Assembly: GCF_003024715.1 (NCBI RefSeq) | Contig: NZ_PYLO01000005.1 | Coordinates: forward strand, 62,001 to 126,000 | Origin: Clostridium fessum | GTDB taxonomy: Bacteria > Bacillota > Clostridia > Lachnospirales > Lachnospiraceae | Length of the DNA: 64,000 bases | Reading direction: 5' to 3' | Shown: positions 37,434 through 45,616 of the stretch, in pieces | How positions within the stretch are numbered: position 1 is the first letter of the stretch | How the letters are laid out: every line of letters starts with the position of its first letter | Notes under the pieces: model-generated | Seen by the model: the letters and a program-made list of their open reading frames with translations, nothing else | Databases searched by the model: none | What the model was told of the DNA's origin: nothing | Program-made: the position numbers and the translations under genes

Positions 37434-40382
37434 CTATGAAAGATTTTTTTGCAATGCATCAATTAATTCCTCTACAACAATTGGCTTGGATAGAAATCCA
37501 TTCATACCGTATTCCAGCGCTTCCTTCCTGTCTTCATCAAAAGCATTGGCAGTCATGGCAAGAATAGTGATTCCCGCCTGTGCCGGATCATCCAGGGCAC
37601 GAATCCGCTTTGTGGCCTCATACCCGTTCATGACAGGCATCTGCACATCCATCAACACAAGATCATAACCGCCCGGTTTCGATTTTTCTACCTTCTCCAC
37701 TGCCTCTGCTCCATTTTCGGCAGTGTCAACCAGAAAGCCATATTCATTCAGGATCTCCACCGCAATTTCACGGTTCAGTTCATTGTCTTCCACAAGCAAT
37801 ATACATCTGCCCTTGAAATCTGAACCTGCTGCCGGGAGAATATTATCCTCTTGCTCAGCCTGCCTCTGACCGATAGCTGTCATCAAGGTCTCTCTGATAT
37901 CTGACATAAACATAGGTTTCGAACAGAATGCTGTAACCCCTGCCGCTCTGGCCTCCACTTCGATATCTGACCAGTCATAAGCCGTCAGGATAATGATTGG
38001 CGTATGGTCACCCAGACTGCGGATCTGACGGGTAACTTCAATGCCATTCATATCCGGCAGACACCAGTCAATGATATACGCATGGAATGCATCCCCCAGT
38101 TCCATAGACTGCCGCGCCCGGAGAACAGCCTCCTTACCGGAAAGAGTCCATTCTGAACGCATTCCAACCTTGACAAGCATCTTTGTCACACTGTCACAGG
38201 TATTAAAATCGTCATCTACAACCAGTGCCTTAAGACCTTCCAGCTCTGCGATCTTCTCTACATGGTGATGCTCAGGCTGAATCCGGAATGGCAGGCGGAC
38301 AATAAATTCAGTTCCCTTGCCATATTCTGTCTGAACCTCGATAGTTCCGCCCATCATATTCACAATGTTCTTGGTAATAGCCATGCCAAGTCCGGTACCC
38401 TGAGTCCTGGTGACCGTGGAAGTCCGCTCCCTCTCAAAAGGAGAAAAGAGCTTCTGTACAAATTCCTGGCTCATACCGATTCCGTTATCCTTTACCCGGA
38501 TCTCGTACAGCGCACTGCCGCTTTGCGTCCCCGGACACTGTTTGAGCCGGACTGAAACGGTTCCACCAGCAGGTGTAAACTTAACCGCATTGGACAAAAG
38601 ATTCAACAGTACCTGGTTCAGACGCGTCTTATCACAATAGATATCCTCATTAGTCACATCCATTGCATCCATATAAAGCTCCAGCTGCTTCGCATGGATC
38701 TGCCCACCAATGATCGTCTTCAGGTCATGAAGCACATCCGACAGGCTGACCTCTGTTTCTTCCAGATGGATTTTTCCACTCTCAATCCGGCTCATATCCA
38801 GTATATCGTTGATCAGTGAGAGCAGGTGGTTGCTGGATGAAAGAATCTTACCCAGATAATCCCGGACTCTTTCCTTATCATCAATATTACTTACAGCCAG
38901 TGTGGTAAAACCGATGATCGCATTCATGGGTGTCCGGATATCGTGAGACATATTGGAAAGAAACGTACTCTTGGCCCGGTTTGCTGTCTCCGCAGCACGG
39001 ACTGCCTCAGAAAGTGCCTGATTCATTTTCCTGTCAGAGGTACGATCCGACATAACCAAGATATATTTTCTTTTTCCGTTTACCTCGCTGCACATTGCAA
39101 CATTATGAAACCAGCGCTGCTCTCCTGATTTATAATGAACGTATTCAAACTCCCATTCTTTCTGTTCATGAACCCGGATTCTCTCCAGATAATTTTTATC
39201 CGGTTCTTTCGGATTTTCAGAATGCAATTTTCCCAAAACATGAATATCCTTACGGATCTCTTCTACCGTAATCCCCAACAATTTTTCCGCATTCGGGCTG
39301 ACGTAATCTGCCTGATATGTTCTAGCATCCAGCATCAGAAAAACATCATCTACATTCATTGACAGCTTCTGAAACAATTCGTCTCTATACAGGATCTCCG
39401 TATCCTTTTTCCTGAGGTTTGTTCTGCCTTTTTGAACAATAAAACTGATAAGTAAAGCGGCAATACAGAGCACGACTCCTCCCACGAGAAGCATTGTATT
39501 AAACTGCAGGCTATTCATACTGGCATTCACGATATCCGCCGGGACAAGTCCCAGAAACATCCAATCCTTGATATCTGATTTTTCATAGACCAGATAATAG
39601 CTCCTTCCATCAAGCTTTACCAGCTTCGCATCGGTACGTCCTTCTTTAAACTTCTCCGAAAGCTCATTGATCTCTCTTTCAGACATATCAGAATGCTCTC
39701 TCAGAACACCGAAGAAATTATACACTCTCCCCCATGACCCAGAAGAATGCTCCACCACAACACGACCATCCGGATGAATCACATAGTTCTGGGCATTTCC
39801 GTCGAAAGCAGAGATATCCAGTACATTTACGATATCAGAATTCTCATAGGCAATGGCAATCGCATCATATTCAAATCCCTGATAACTTCCATAGGCCTTG
39901 GGAGTTGCAAAAACAAGCAGCTGGGCTTTTCCAGGAACTGCTGCATTTGTTATCACATCACTTCCCTGTCGGAGCTCCTCTTCCATATTTCCCTGTAATC
40001 CAAGATACCCTGTTTCACCTGTTACCTTCTTATAGTTTCCGTCAGCTGACAGAAAAAAGAATTCTAAAAAGCCGGCATCTTCCTGTGCTTTCTCTATATA
40101 ATCACGAATTTCGTCTTCATTGGAGGTGTTCTGCAGATTCTCTCCCCACATATGAAGATAGGTCAGATTCTTGTCTGTCAGTTCCCGCAGCATATTATCA
40201 GACTGATGAAAAATCTCTGTCAGATGAGACACACTTTCCTCATATACCGTTTTCGACACAAATTTAAAATATCGGGAAACCGTCAATACGATTCCAAGAA
40301 AAACAGCTATAACGACAGCTGCCTTGAATTGTTTTCTATTGACAAGTTTCTTTTTGTCTGTATTATGATTCTTAATATCCAT
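37434..40382 (-). CDS. Hybrid sensor histidine kinase with two receiver domains
   Basis: A membrane sensor kinase of 982 residues. Order: membrane helix (about 20-40), extracellular dCache-like domain (about 47-290), second helix (about 295-317), PAS domain (about 342-450), HisKA with phospho-acceptor His480 in SNMSHDIRTP, HATPase (N-box LLNLLSNAVKFTP, then GTGLGMAI), receiver one (VVDDDFN, YIIDWCLPDMNG) and receiver two (LVEDNELN, VLMDVQMPVMNG). The ATG at 40382 is chosen because TGAGGTGA lies just before it. It follows the binding-protein gene by five bases. No DNA-binding response regulator is adjacent, so the output is unknown. Confidence 0.92.
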   Translation of the reverse strand: MDIKNHNTDKKKLVNRKQFKAAVVIAVFLGIVLTVSRYFKFVSKTVYEESVSHLTEIFHQSDNMLRELTDKNLTYLHMWGENLQNTSNEDEIRDYIEKAQEDAGFLEFFFLSADGNYKKVTGETGYLGLQGNMEEELRQGSDVITNAAVPGKAQLLVFATPKAYGSYQGFEYDAIAIAYENSDIVNVLDISAFDGNAQNYVIHPDGRVVVEHSSGSWGRVYNFFGVLREHSDMSEREINELSEKFKEGRTDAKLVKLDGRSYYLVYEKSDIKDWMFLGLVPADIVNASMNSLQFNTMLLVGGVVLCIAALLISFIVQKGRTNLRKKDTEILYRDELFQKLSMNVDDVFLMLDARTYQADYVSPNAEKLLGITVEEIRKDIHVLGKLHSENPKEPDKNYLERIRVHEQKEWEFEYVHYKSGEQRWFHNVAMCSEVNGKRKYILVMSDRTSDRKMNQALSEAVRAAETANRAKSTFLSNMSHDIRTPMNAIIGFTTLAVSNIDDKERVRDYLGKILSSSNHLLSLINDILDMSRIESGKIHLEETEVSLSDVLHDLKTIIGGQIHAKQLELYMDAMDVTNEDIYCDKTRLNQVLLNLLSNAVKFTPAGGTVSVRLKQCPGTQSGSALYEIRVKDNGIGMSQEFVQKLFSPFERERTSTVTRTQGTGLGMAITKNIVNMMGGTIEVQTEYGKGTEFIVRLPFRIQPEHHHVEKIAELEGLKALVVDDDFNTCDSVTKMLVKVGMRSEWTLSGKEAVLRARQSMELGDAFHAYIIDWCLPDMNGIEVTRQIRSLGDHTPIIILTAYDWSDIEVEARAAGVTAFCSKPMFMSDIRETLMTAIGQRQAEQEDNILPAAGSDFKGRCILLVEDNELNREIAVEILNEYGFLVDTAENGAEAVEKVEKSKPGGYDLVLMDVQMPVMNGYEATKRIRALDDPAQAGITILAMTANAFDEDRKEALEYGMNGFLSKPIVVEELIDALQKNLS

Positions 40383-40387
40383 TTTTC

Positions 40388-42238
40388 TCACCTCAGAGCC
40401 ACATAGTCTTCAGGCTCTGCAAGAACGGCATCACCATCTGAAATATATCCTATCCAGGTATCCTTCACAGAAGTATCTCCCCTATCAAACACAATATTAT
40501 CCTCTACCGGATAATTCTCCATGTGTTTAGGTATCGTCAGGCAGGTTACCGTGAACATATCATTGTCTTGAACTTTCTTTCCATCCTTCATAACTTTGCT
40601 CAATGTATAACCATCATCCGTTTCCCTGATCTCCACAGAAATACCGCTGACTACAGGTAGAGAACCGCTGTTAAAGGGAATAAAGCCTCCCTCATAGCCT
40701 TCCACAAAATTTCTGACAGTCTCTTTCAGCTCTGCCCCACTCATCTTACTGCTGTAAGCCAAAAGACCATTTGGCATGATCATGCTGCCCGCCATTTTTT
40801 TCGTATACCCGGCTTTCAGCACGTTTCCGGTAAAGCTGTTTCCGGTGGCGATCAGCACATCCGTCCCGTAGACACCGCGCAGCGTATTTGCCATAACCGA
40901 ATAGGCTGCATTACCTCCACTGGCATGGAAACGATTGGAATAGAATTTCTGTGAATCCAGCAGGATATCCTCGGAGATAGTCTGCTGATTCAGAAGCTGG
41001 GTGTTAAAGGACTGATAAGCCTGCCCTGCATCGTATTCTCCTGCGATCATCTTAGATACTACATCCTTGGAAATAGAGAAGAAGTCATTTGACGCAATAC
41101 GGATATACATGTGATTTTCTTCGATCACAGGTTTCACATCTTTCAGATATTCTGTAAGATGGATATCCACATCCTGGCTGTAGCTTAAGAGATCCTGACC
41201 ATCATAAAGGATCTGGTTCTGAGCATCCTCTGAAAGCATTGTATCCAATACCTTCATGGCTTTCTTCCGTCGTGTTTCATCCTGTGCCAGATCACGGTTT
41301 AAAGCCACTTGAAAATAGGGTGTCGTCATCAGCCATTTTTCTCCATTCTCTTGAAAGAATGGCAGAAATGTTGTGTGAATGCCCTGATCCTGAAACATTT
41401 TAACACCGGAAGAGCTTCCAAAGTACATGGCAAGCTTACCACTTTTGAACAACTCAACCACATTATCATAGTTCAAATCCAAATCATCCCGGTTCAATCC
41501 TGTATCCCGGATAAACCGCTCCATCCGTTCAAAAGCCGCCGGCCAGACGGTATTGTCCAGACCTTCTTTCACTGTATGATCCGGGTCACTGTAGGTGGTG
41601 CGCCATCTGCGTCCGTCGGCAGAAGAAAGTTCTGACGCCGACAGGCCCTGCAGTGTCTCCATACAGGTATAGTCATAATAATAGTCTGCGGTAAACCCTC
41701 GGATTCCCACCTTATCAAATGCCTCGCAGGCAGAGACAAAGCTTTCATAGTCTGTTGGCAACGGGATATCATATTTTTCAAAAAGATCTTTGTTCACTAC
41801 AAAGCCATGGGCATCCGCACACACCGGAAGCCAGTTTATGCTGCCATCCTCGTTCCTAAAATTGTTTAGATATGTATCATAGACAGCACCTGCCGCATTG
41901 GTTGTGGAAAGATCCATCAGGCTGTCTTTCAGCGAACTTGCATCATGCAGTGAAAAACGACAACAGGTTATAATATCCGGCAATCCTCCATTTTCATCAA
42001 GAAACTTATAAAAATCCAGATCATTATTTCCTACTACAAATTCAATGTTAATATCCGGAAGCTGTTCCTGAATATAGGGTGCATATTTTTCATACAGGTT
42101 TGTGCTCCATAAATACACCGTGATGGTTTCTGCATCTTCTTTTTCCGCTCTTTTCCCGCCGCAGCCTGATAAAAGTAATATGGCCATTACCATCACCAGG
42201 AATACAGCAAGTAACTTATTTCTTTTTTCCTTTTTCAT
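40388..42238 (-). CDS. Solute-binding lipoprotein fused to a 5'-nucleotidase C-terminal-like domain
   Basis: A 616-residue lipoprotein (lipobox LSGC, Cys near 26). Residues about 35-410 resemble a family 1 extracellular solute-binding protein (ITVYLWSTNLYEKYAPYIQEQLP, DIITCCRF, FVVNKDLFEKYDIPLPTDYESF). Residues about 440-616 resemble the C-terminal domain of 5'-nucleotidases (LIATGNSFTGNVLKAGY, MSGAELKETVRNF, SGSLPVVSGISVEI, GKKVQDNDMFTVTC), without the metallophosphatase catalytic half. It overlaps the upstream kinase by 23 bases and is five bases from the next kinase, with no permease gene nearby, so it is more likely a sensor partner than a transporter component. The C-terminal assignment is by eye. 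Confidence 0.75.
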   Translation of the reverse strand: MKKEKRNKLLAVFLVMVMAILLLSGCGGKRAEKEDAETITVYLWSTNLYEKYAPYIQEQLPDINIEFVVGNNDLDFYKFLDENGGLPDIITCCRFSLHDASSLKDSLMDLSTTNAAGAVYDTYLNNFRNEDGSINWLPVCADAHGFVVNKDLFEKYDIPLPTDYESFVSACEAFDKVGIRGFTADYYYDYTCMETLQGLSASELSSADGRRWRTTYSDPDHTVKEGLDNTVWPAAFERMERFIRDTGLNRDDLDLNYDNVVELFKSGKLAMYFGSSSGVKMFQDQGIHTTFLPFFQENGEKWLMTTPYFQVALNRDLAQDETRRKKAMKVLDTMLSEDAQNQILYDGQDLLSYSQDVDIHLTEYLKDVKPVIEENHMYIRIASNDFFSISKDVVSKMIAGEYDAGQAYQSFNTQLLNQQTISEDILLDSQKFYSNRFHASGGNAAYSVMANTLRGVYGTDVLIATGNSFTGNVLKAGYTKKMAGSMIMPNGLLAYSSKMSGAELKETVRNFVEGYEGGFIPFNSGSLPVVSGISVEIRETDDGYTLSKVMKDGKKVQDNDMFTVTCLTIPKHMENYPVEDNIVFDRGDTSVKDTWIGYISDGDAVLAEPEDYVALR

Positions 42239-44423
42239 TACGAATCCCCCTAAAACTGTGTTCCGCTAGTTCATAAATTACCTTTACCAGTAATTTTGCA
42301 TCAACAGGCTTAGAAATATGTTCATCCATTCCCGCTTCTTTTGCTCTTATTCTGTCCTCCGTGAACGCATTTGCTGTCATTGCAATGATCGGTATCGTCT
42401 TAGCATCCTCTCTCTCCAGAGACCGGATCCTCTTCGTTGCTTCATAACCATTCATGACCGGCATCATGATATCCATGAGGATCGCATCAAATTCACCTAA
42501 CTCACTTTTTTTGAATTGATCCACAGCTTCCTGCCCATTCCATGCCTTGGTCACGACAGCACCTTCATTCTGAAGCATAAATTCAGCAATTTCTATGTTC
42601 AGCTCATTATCTTCTGCCATAAGAATATGCAGTCCCTTTATAGATTTTCCATCTGATACATCTTTCTGTTCTTCCCATTTATCCGAATTCAGATCTATTT
42701 TAAATGGAACCTGGATCACAAAGGTAGTCCCTACACCATCTTCACTTTCAAAGGTAATGGTTCCACCCATTTTCTCAACCAGCTTCTTTGCAATCGACAT
42801 TCCCAGACCCGTTCCCGCAAATTTTGTGCGGCTTCCTGCGTGTTCCTGTACAAACGGTTCAAAAATATGTTTCTGAAACTCTTCTGCCATTCCGATTCCG
42901 GTATCCCGGCAGACAAATTCTATCGTCGTCATCTCTGGCTGTTCGGATGGAATCTCACGGCAGCTAATATAGATATATCCGTTTTTTCTGTTATATTTCA
43001 CCGCATTCGACAGAATATTCATCATCACACGTTTCACATGTCCTGGACTTCCAATAAGCTTTCGATGTGTGATTTCTTTCTTCTCCCACACAATCCGGAT
43101 ATTCTGGTCTGCAGCCATCTGCTCGATCACAACAAGTACTTCCCGGGAAATACGGCTTAGATCAAATGGAATTTCTTCCAGAATCACTTCACCCGCCTCC
43201 AGCTTACTCATATCCAGGACATCGTTTACCAGCTCCAGCAACAGATTGGATGCCTCTTTCACCTTTGTTCTGTATTCTGTCTGTTTCTCCATATCATCTG
43301 CACAATGATCTGCCATATTGAGTAAACCGCAGATTCCATTAATCGGAGTCCGGATATCATGGCTCATCCTTTGGAGAAATTCCGTCTTCGCCCTATTGGC
43401 GTCTTCCGCCTTTTTGGCAGCTATCAGAAGTTCTGATTTATATTTTTCATCCTTTTCCCGCTCTTGTTTCTCATGTTCCAGATTGGTTCTGAAGATACAG
43501 GACCAAAATATACCAACTATCAAAGAATATAGAAAAATGACACCAGCCACACTTAATGGAAGGTTATGAAACACTTCCTCATCCAGAAGATATGCATAAA
43601 TATAATAATCCCGCTGCTTCAGCATGATTCCGTAGCATCCGGTTCCTTCATTCTTCAAATGAAAAATATGCTGGCTGTCTGTGTGCTTTTTCATTGCCTG
43701 AATAACCTCATTGTCGGTCGTATTCTGCCCCAACAGGCTCTCATCGTTACTGGCAACAACGAGCCCATCGTCTGCAACAATAATTGTTCCATCTTTTTGG
43801 ACACTATATCCATTTAAAAGCCCTTGTATCGTCAAAGTATAGTTTCTGGTAAATTCAGGAGATGTGTAATAGTAAATTGCCACAATACCCGGTGCGTCTT
43901 TTCTGGCGCAGGCTGCAATGTCGATCCGGGACCCGTCTTCCCTGGCAAGCCGTTCCGAATAGCTTCTTTCTTCATATCCTGTAAAATCCATGATAATTTC
44001 TTTTTGCAGATACTCCGTAATCTCATCCGTCAGAGACTCTTTTGTGCTATACTCACAGACCGTCTTTCCCTCTGCATCCAGTACAAGGATGCCATCCACC
44101 CAGAGAGTCTGCAGATTATCTTTCAGAAACTCCCGGCTTAACTGACCACCGTTTTCTGTTTCCATGTTAATATTGGTACTCATCTGTCTGGCACTTTCAA
44201 TGGCACGGAGAAGGCTTTTGGATTCCGAAGATTCATTATAATGAGTATAGGTGGAACACTGCACTTTCACATAGTTTACAATCTCTACCATTCTTTCTTC
44301 TGCTTCCGCTTTTTCCGCATGAAAGAAATAAGTCAGGGAAACTACCGCCACACAGATTCCAAGCAAAACACCAACTATTTCTATCTGCTTTTTCTTTGTC
44401 CTTCCCTTAATATCCAAGTTCAT
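42216..44423 (-). CDS. Hybrid sensor histidine kinase with one receiver domain
   Basis: About 735 residues: membrane helix near 16-35, an extracellular Cache-like domain to about 285, second helix near 290-310, HisKA with phospho-acceptor His near 355 (QRMSHDIRTPINGI), HATPase (MNILSNAVKYN, GTGLGMSIAKKLV) and one receiver (MAEDNELN, ILMDIMMPVMNG). No PAS domain, unlike its neighbour. GGAGGTGG lies very close to the ATG at 44423; a TTG two codons later has better spacing and would begin LDIKGRTKKK, matching MDIKNHNTDKKK of the second kinase. It overlaps the upstream binding-protein gene by 17 bases, a sign of coupled translation. Confidence 0.9.
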   Translation of the reverse strand: MNLDIKGRTKKKQIEIVGVLLGICVAVVSLTYFFHAEKAEAEERMVEIVNYVKVQCSTYTHYNESSESKSLLRAIESARQMSTNINMETENGGQLSREFLKDNLQTLWVDGILVLDAEGKTVCEYSTKESLTDEITEYLQKEIIMDFTGYEERSYSERLAREDGSRIDIAACARKDAPGIVAIYYYTSPEFTRNYTLTIQGLLNGYSVQKDGTIIVADDGLVVASNDESLLGQNTTDNEVIQAMKKHTDSQHIFHLKNEGTGCYGIMLKQRDYYIYAYLLDEEVFHNLPLSVAGVIFLYSLIVGIFWSCIFRTNLEHEKQEREKDEKYKSELLIAAKKAEDANRAKTEFLQRMSHDIRTPINGICGLLNMADHCADDMEKQTEYRTKVKEASNLLLELVNDVLDMSKLEAGEVILEEIPFDLSRISREVLVVIEQMAADQNIRIVWEKKEITHRKLIGSPGHVKRVMMNILSNAVKYNRKNGYIYISCREIPSEQPEMTTIEFVCRDTGIGMAEEFQKHIFEPFVQEHAGSRTKFAGTGLGMSIAKKLVEKMGGTITFESEDGVGTTFVIQVPFKIDLNSDKWEEQKDVSDGKSIKGLHILMAEDNELNIEIAEFMLQNEGAVVTKAWNGQEAVDQFKKSELGEFDAILMDIMMPVMNGYEATKRIRSLEREDAKTIPIIAMTANAFTEDRIRAKEAGMDEHISKPVDAKLLVKVIYELAEHSFRGIRNEKGKKK

Positions 44424-45228
44424 CCACCTCCAGATACCTTCCCGGATCATCCAGATATTTTTCAATGATTTTCAGGGATGTTCCATCCCGACGCATTTCC
44501 TCCAGGGTCTGATCCATCTGCTCACAGATTCCCCGGTCATCCTCTTTTGCAAAGGCAACCCCTATACCGGTGATCATCAGCGGCTCTTCCAGAATACGAA
44601 AGCTTGTGTCATAATCCTTCATATACTGGACAATCGATTCCTCATGTGCGGCAACTGCATCTACGTATCCTTTTCCCAGAAATGTATAGATCAGCTCCCT
44701 GTGTCCCAAACTGATCAGATTACCCAGCTTTGGGATTCTCTCATCCGTCCGGTTCAGAAAAATACCTTCCGGTTTGGTTGTGGACTGAACAGCCAGATTC
44801 TTTCCCTCCAGGTCACTCAGTTTATAGATATCACTGCTCTCATTTACAGCAACCACCTGACGGCTTGCTATATACGGTCCGGCCCAGCGGTACTCGTCAA
44901 GGCGCCCTTCCATGGAAAAACAGCCCATGATGCAATCGATCTCCCCGCTCTCCAACAGTTCTTTTTTCTTCTCCCAGTTAATCTGGACAGGCTCCACCTG
45001 ATAGCCCATTCTTCTGAACGCTTCTGTAGCCAGTTCTACATCAATTCCTGTCGGCACACCATCCTCATTCAGATAAGTGTATGGTGGATAGCTGTCGCTT
45101 CCCAGGGTGATGACGGGTTTTTCCGTTTCTTTTTTATTCTCACCTGTGTTTTTGCACCCTGCCAGGGTAACTGCTAAGATTCCAACAAGCAGAATACCTG
45201 CGATCACTCTTTTTCCTTTCATTTTCAT
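44407..45228 (-). CDS. Family 3 solute-binding lipoprotein, probable sensor partner
   Basis: A 273-residue lipoprotein: signal peptide with lipobox LAGC, then a bilobal family 3 (amino-acid type) binding domain (ITLGSDSYPPYTYLNEDGVPTGIDVELATEAF, here as the usual N-terminal block, and DLEGKNLAVQSTT, FAKEDDRGICEQMDQTLEEM). No ABC permease or ATPase gene accompanies it; instead its 3' end overlaps a hybrid histidine kinase gene. The arrangement recalls kinases whose periplasmic sensors are binding-protein domains, here as a separate lipid-anchored protein. First gene of the four-gene operon. Confidence 0.88.
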   Translation of the reverse strand: MKMKGKRVIAGILLVGILAVTLAGCKNTGENKKETEKPVITLGSDSYPPYTYLNEDGVPTGIDVELATEAFRRMGYQVEPVQINWEKKKELLESGEIDCIMGCFSMEGRLDEYRWAGPYIASRQVVAVNESSDIYKLSDLEGKNLAVQSTTKPEGIFLNRTDERIPKLGNLISLGHRELIYTFLGKGYVDAVAAHEESIVQYMKDYDTSFRILEEPLMITGIGVAFAKEDDRGICEQMDQTLEEMRRDGTSLKIIEKYLDDPGRYLEVDELGY

Positions 45229-45324
45229 TCCATCCCTGTTATTCTTTTCTATTTCTTCACATCTGATTTCCGGCCATTTATTACGATTCAGTGGCCCGCG
45301 CTTAGGTGTCCCCGTATATAAGAC

Positions 45325-45384
45325 TTAATTTCCTATATGATCAAAAAAAGCTCCATGTAAAAAATTTACAGGAACTTTATCCAT
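45325..45384 (-). CDS. Possible 19-residue leader peptide
   Basis: An ATG four bases after GAGGG opens a 19-codon frame, MDKVPVNFLHGAFFDHIGN, ending at TAA. The frame runs through the terminator-like hairpin at 45343-45373, so ribosome progress could affect the hairpin. No composition bias toward one amino acid is obvious apart from three Phe. It may be chance. Confidence 0.3.
   Translation of the reverse strand: MDKVPVNFLHGAFFDHIGN
45343..45373 (-). terminator. Terminator-like hairpin in the sensor operon leader (candidate attenuator)
   Basis: Minus strand: TGTAAA-TTT-TTTACA stem extended by TCC/GGA across a one-base bulge, then U7 (45343-45349). It lies about 50 to 75 bases downstream of the predicted transcription start, in front of the first structural gene, so most transcripts might stop here unless it is disrupted. 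The stem is AT-rich. Confidence 0.5.
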
Positions 45385-45424
45385 AATGCCCTCTTAACTC
45401 TTACCTTATATTCTTACACTTTTT

Positions 45425-45453
45425 ATTATAGCATTCAAAATATACCATGTCCA
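45425..45453 (-). promoter_or_regulatory. Strong promoter of the sensor operon
   Basis: Minus strand: -35 TGGACA (45448-45453), 17-base spacer, perfect extended -10 TGCTATAAT with hexamer at 45425-45430. The leader to the first gene is about 190 bases. A weaker second promoter (TTGATC, 18 bases, TATATA) may lie just after the hairpin. The 388-base gap 45229-45616 is accounted for by these, the palindrome and the ppdK terminator. Confidence 0.75.
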
Positions 45454-45469
45454 CAAAAAGTTGCCATCA

Positions 45470-45515
45470 TCCATTTTGTTACTGTTCACACATGCGTGAA
45501 CAGTAACTCCATTTT
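45470..45515. repeat. 30-bp palindromic repeat with 8-bp flanking direct repeats (copy 3)
   Basis: Core 45478-45507 has perfect 12-base arms GTTACTGTTCAC and GTGAACAGTAAC around ACATGC. Identical TCCATTTT sequences flank it at 45470-45477 and 45508-45515. It lies between the ppdK terminator and the sensor operon promoter. Confidence 0.88.
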
Positions 45516-45543
45516 TTCATAAACAGCCACAGATTATTTATAC

Positions 45544-45577
45544 AAAAGGACCCCCTTACTTTCGTAAGGGAGTCCTT
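45544..45577 (-). terminator. Rho-independent terminator after ppdK
   Basis: Arms 45546-45559 and 45564-45577 (AAGGACCCCCTTAC and its near-complement, one mismatch) around a TTTC loop; the minus-strand stem ends in a short U-run. It lies 40 bases past the ppdK stop. Confidence 0.88.
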
Positions 45578-45616
45578 ATCTACTCATTTATTTTATTCAA
45601 GGTTTTCCTTAAATGA

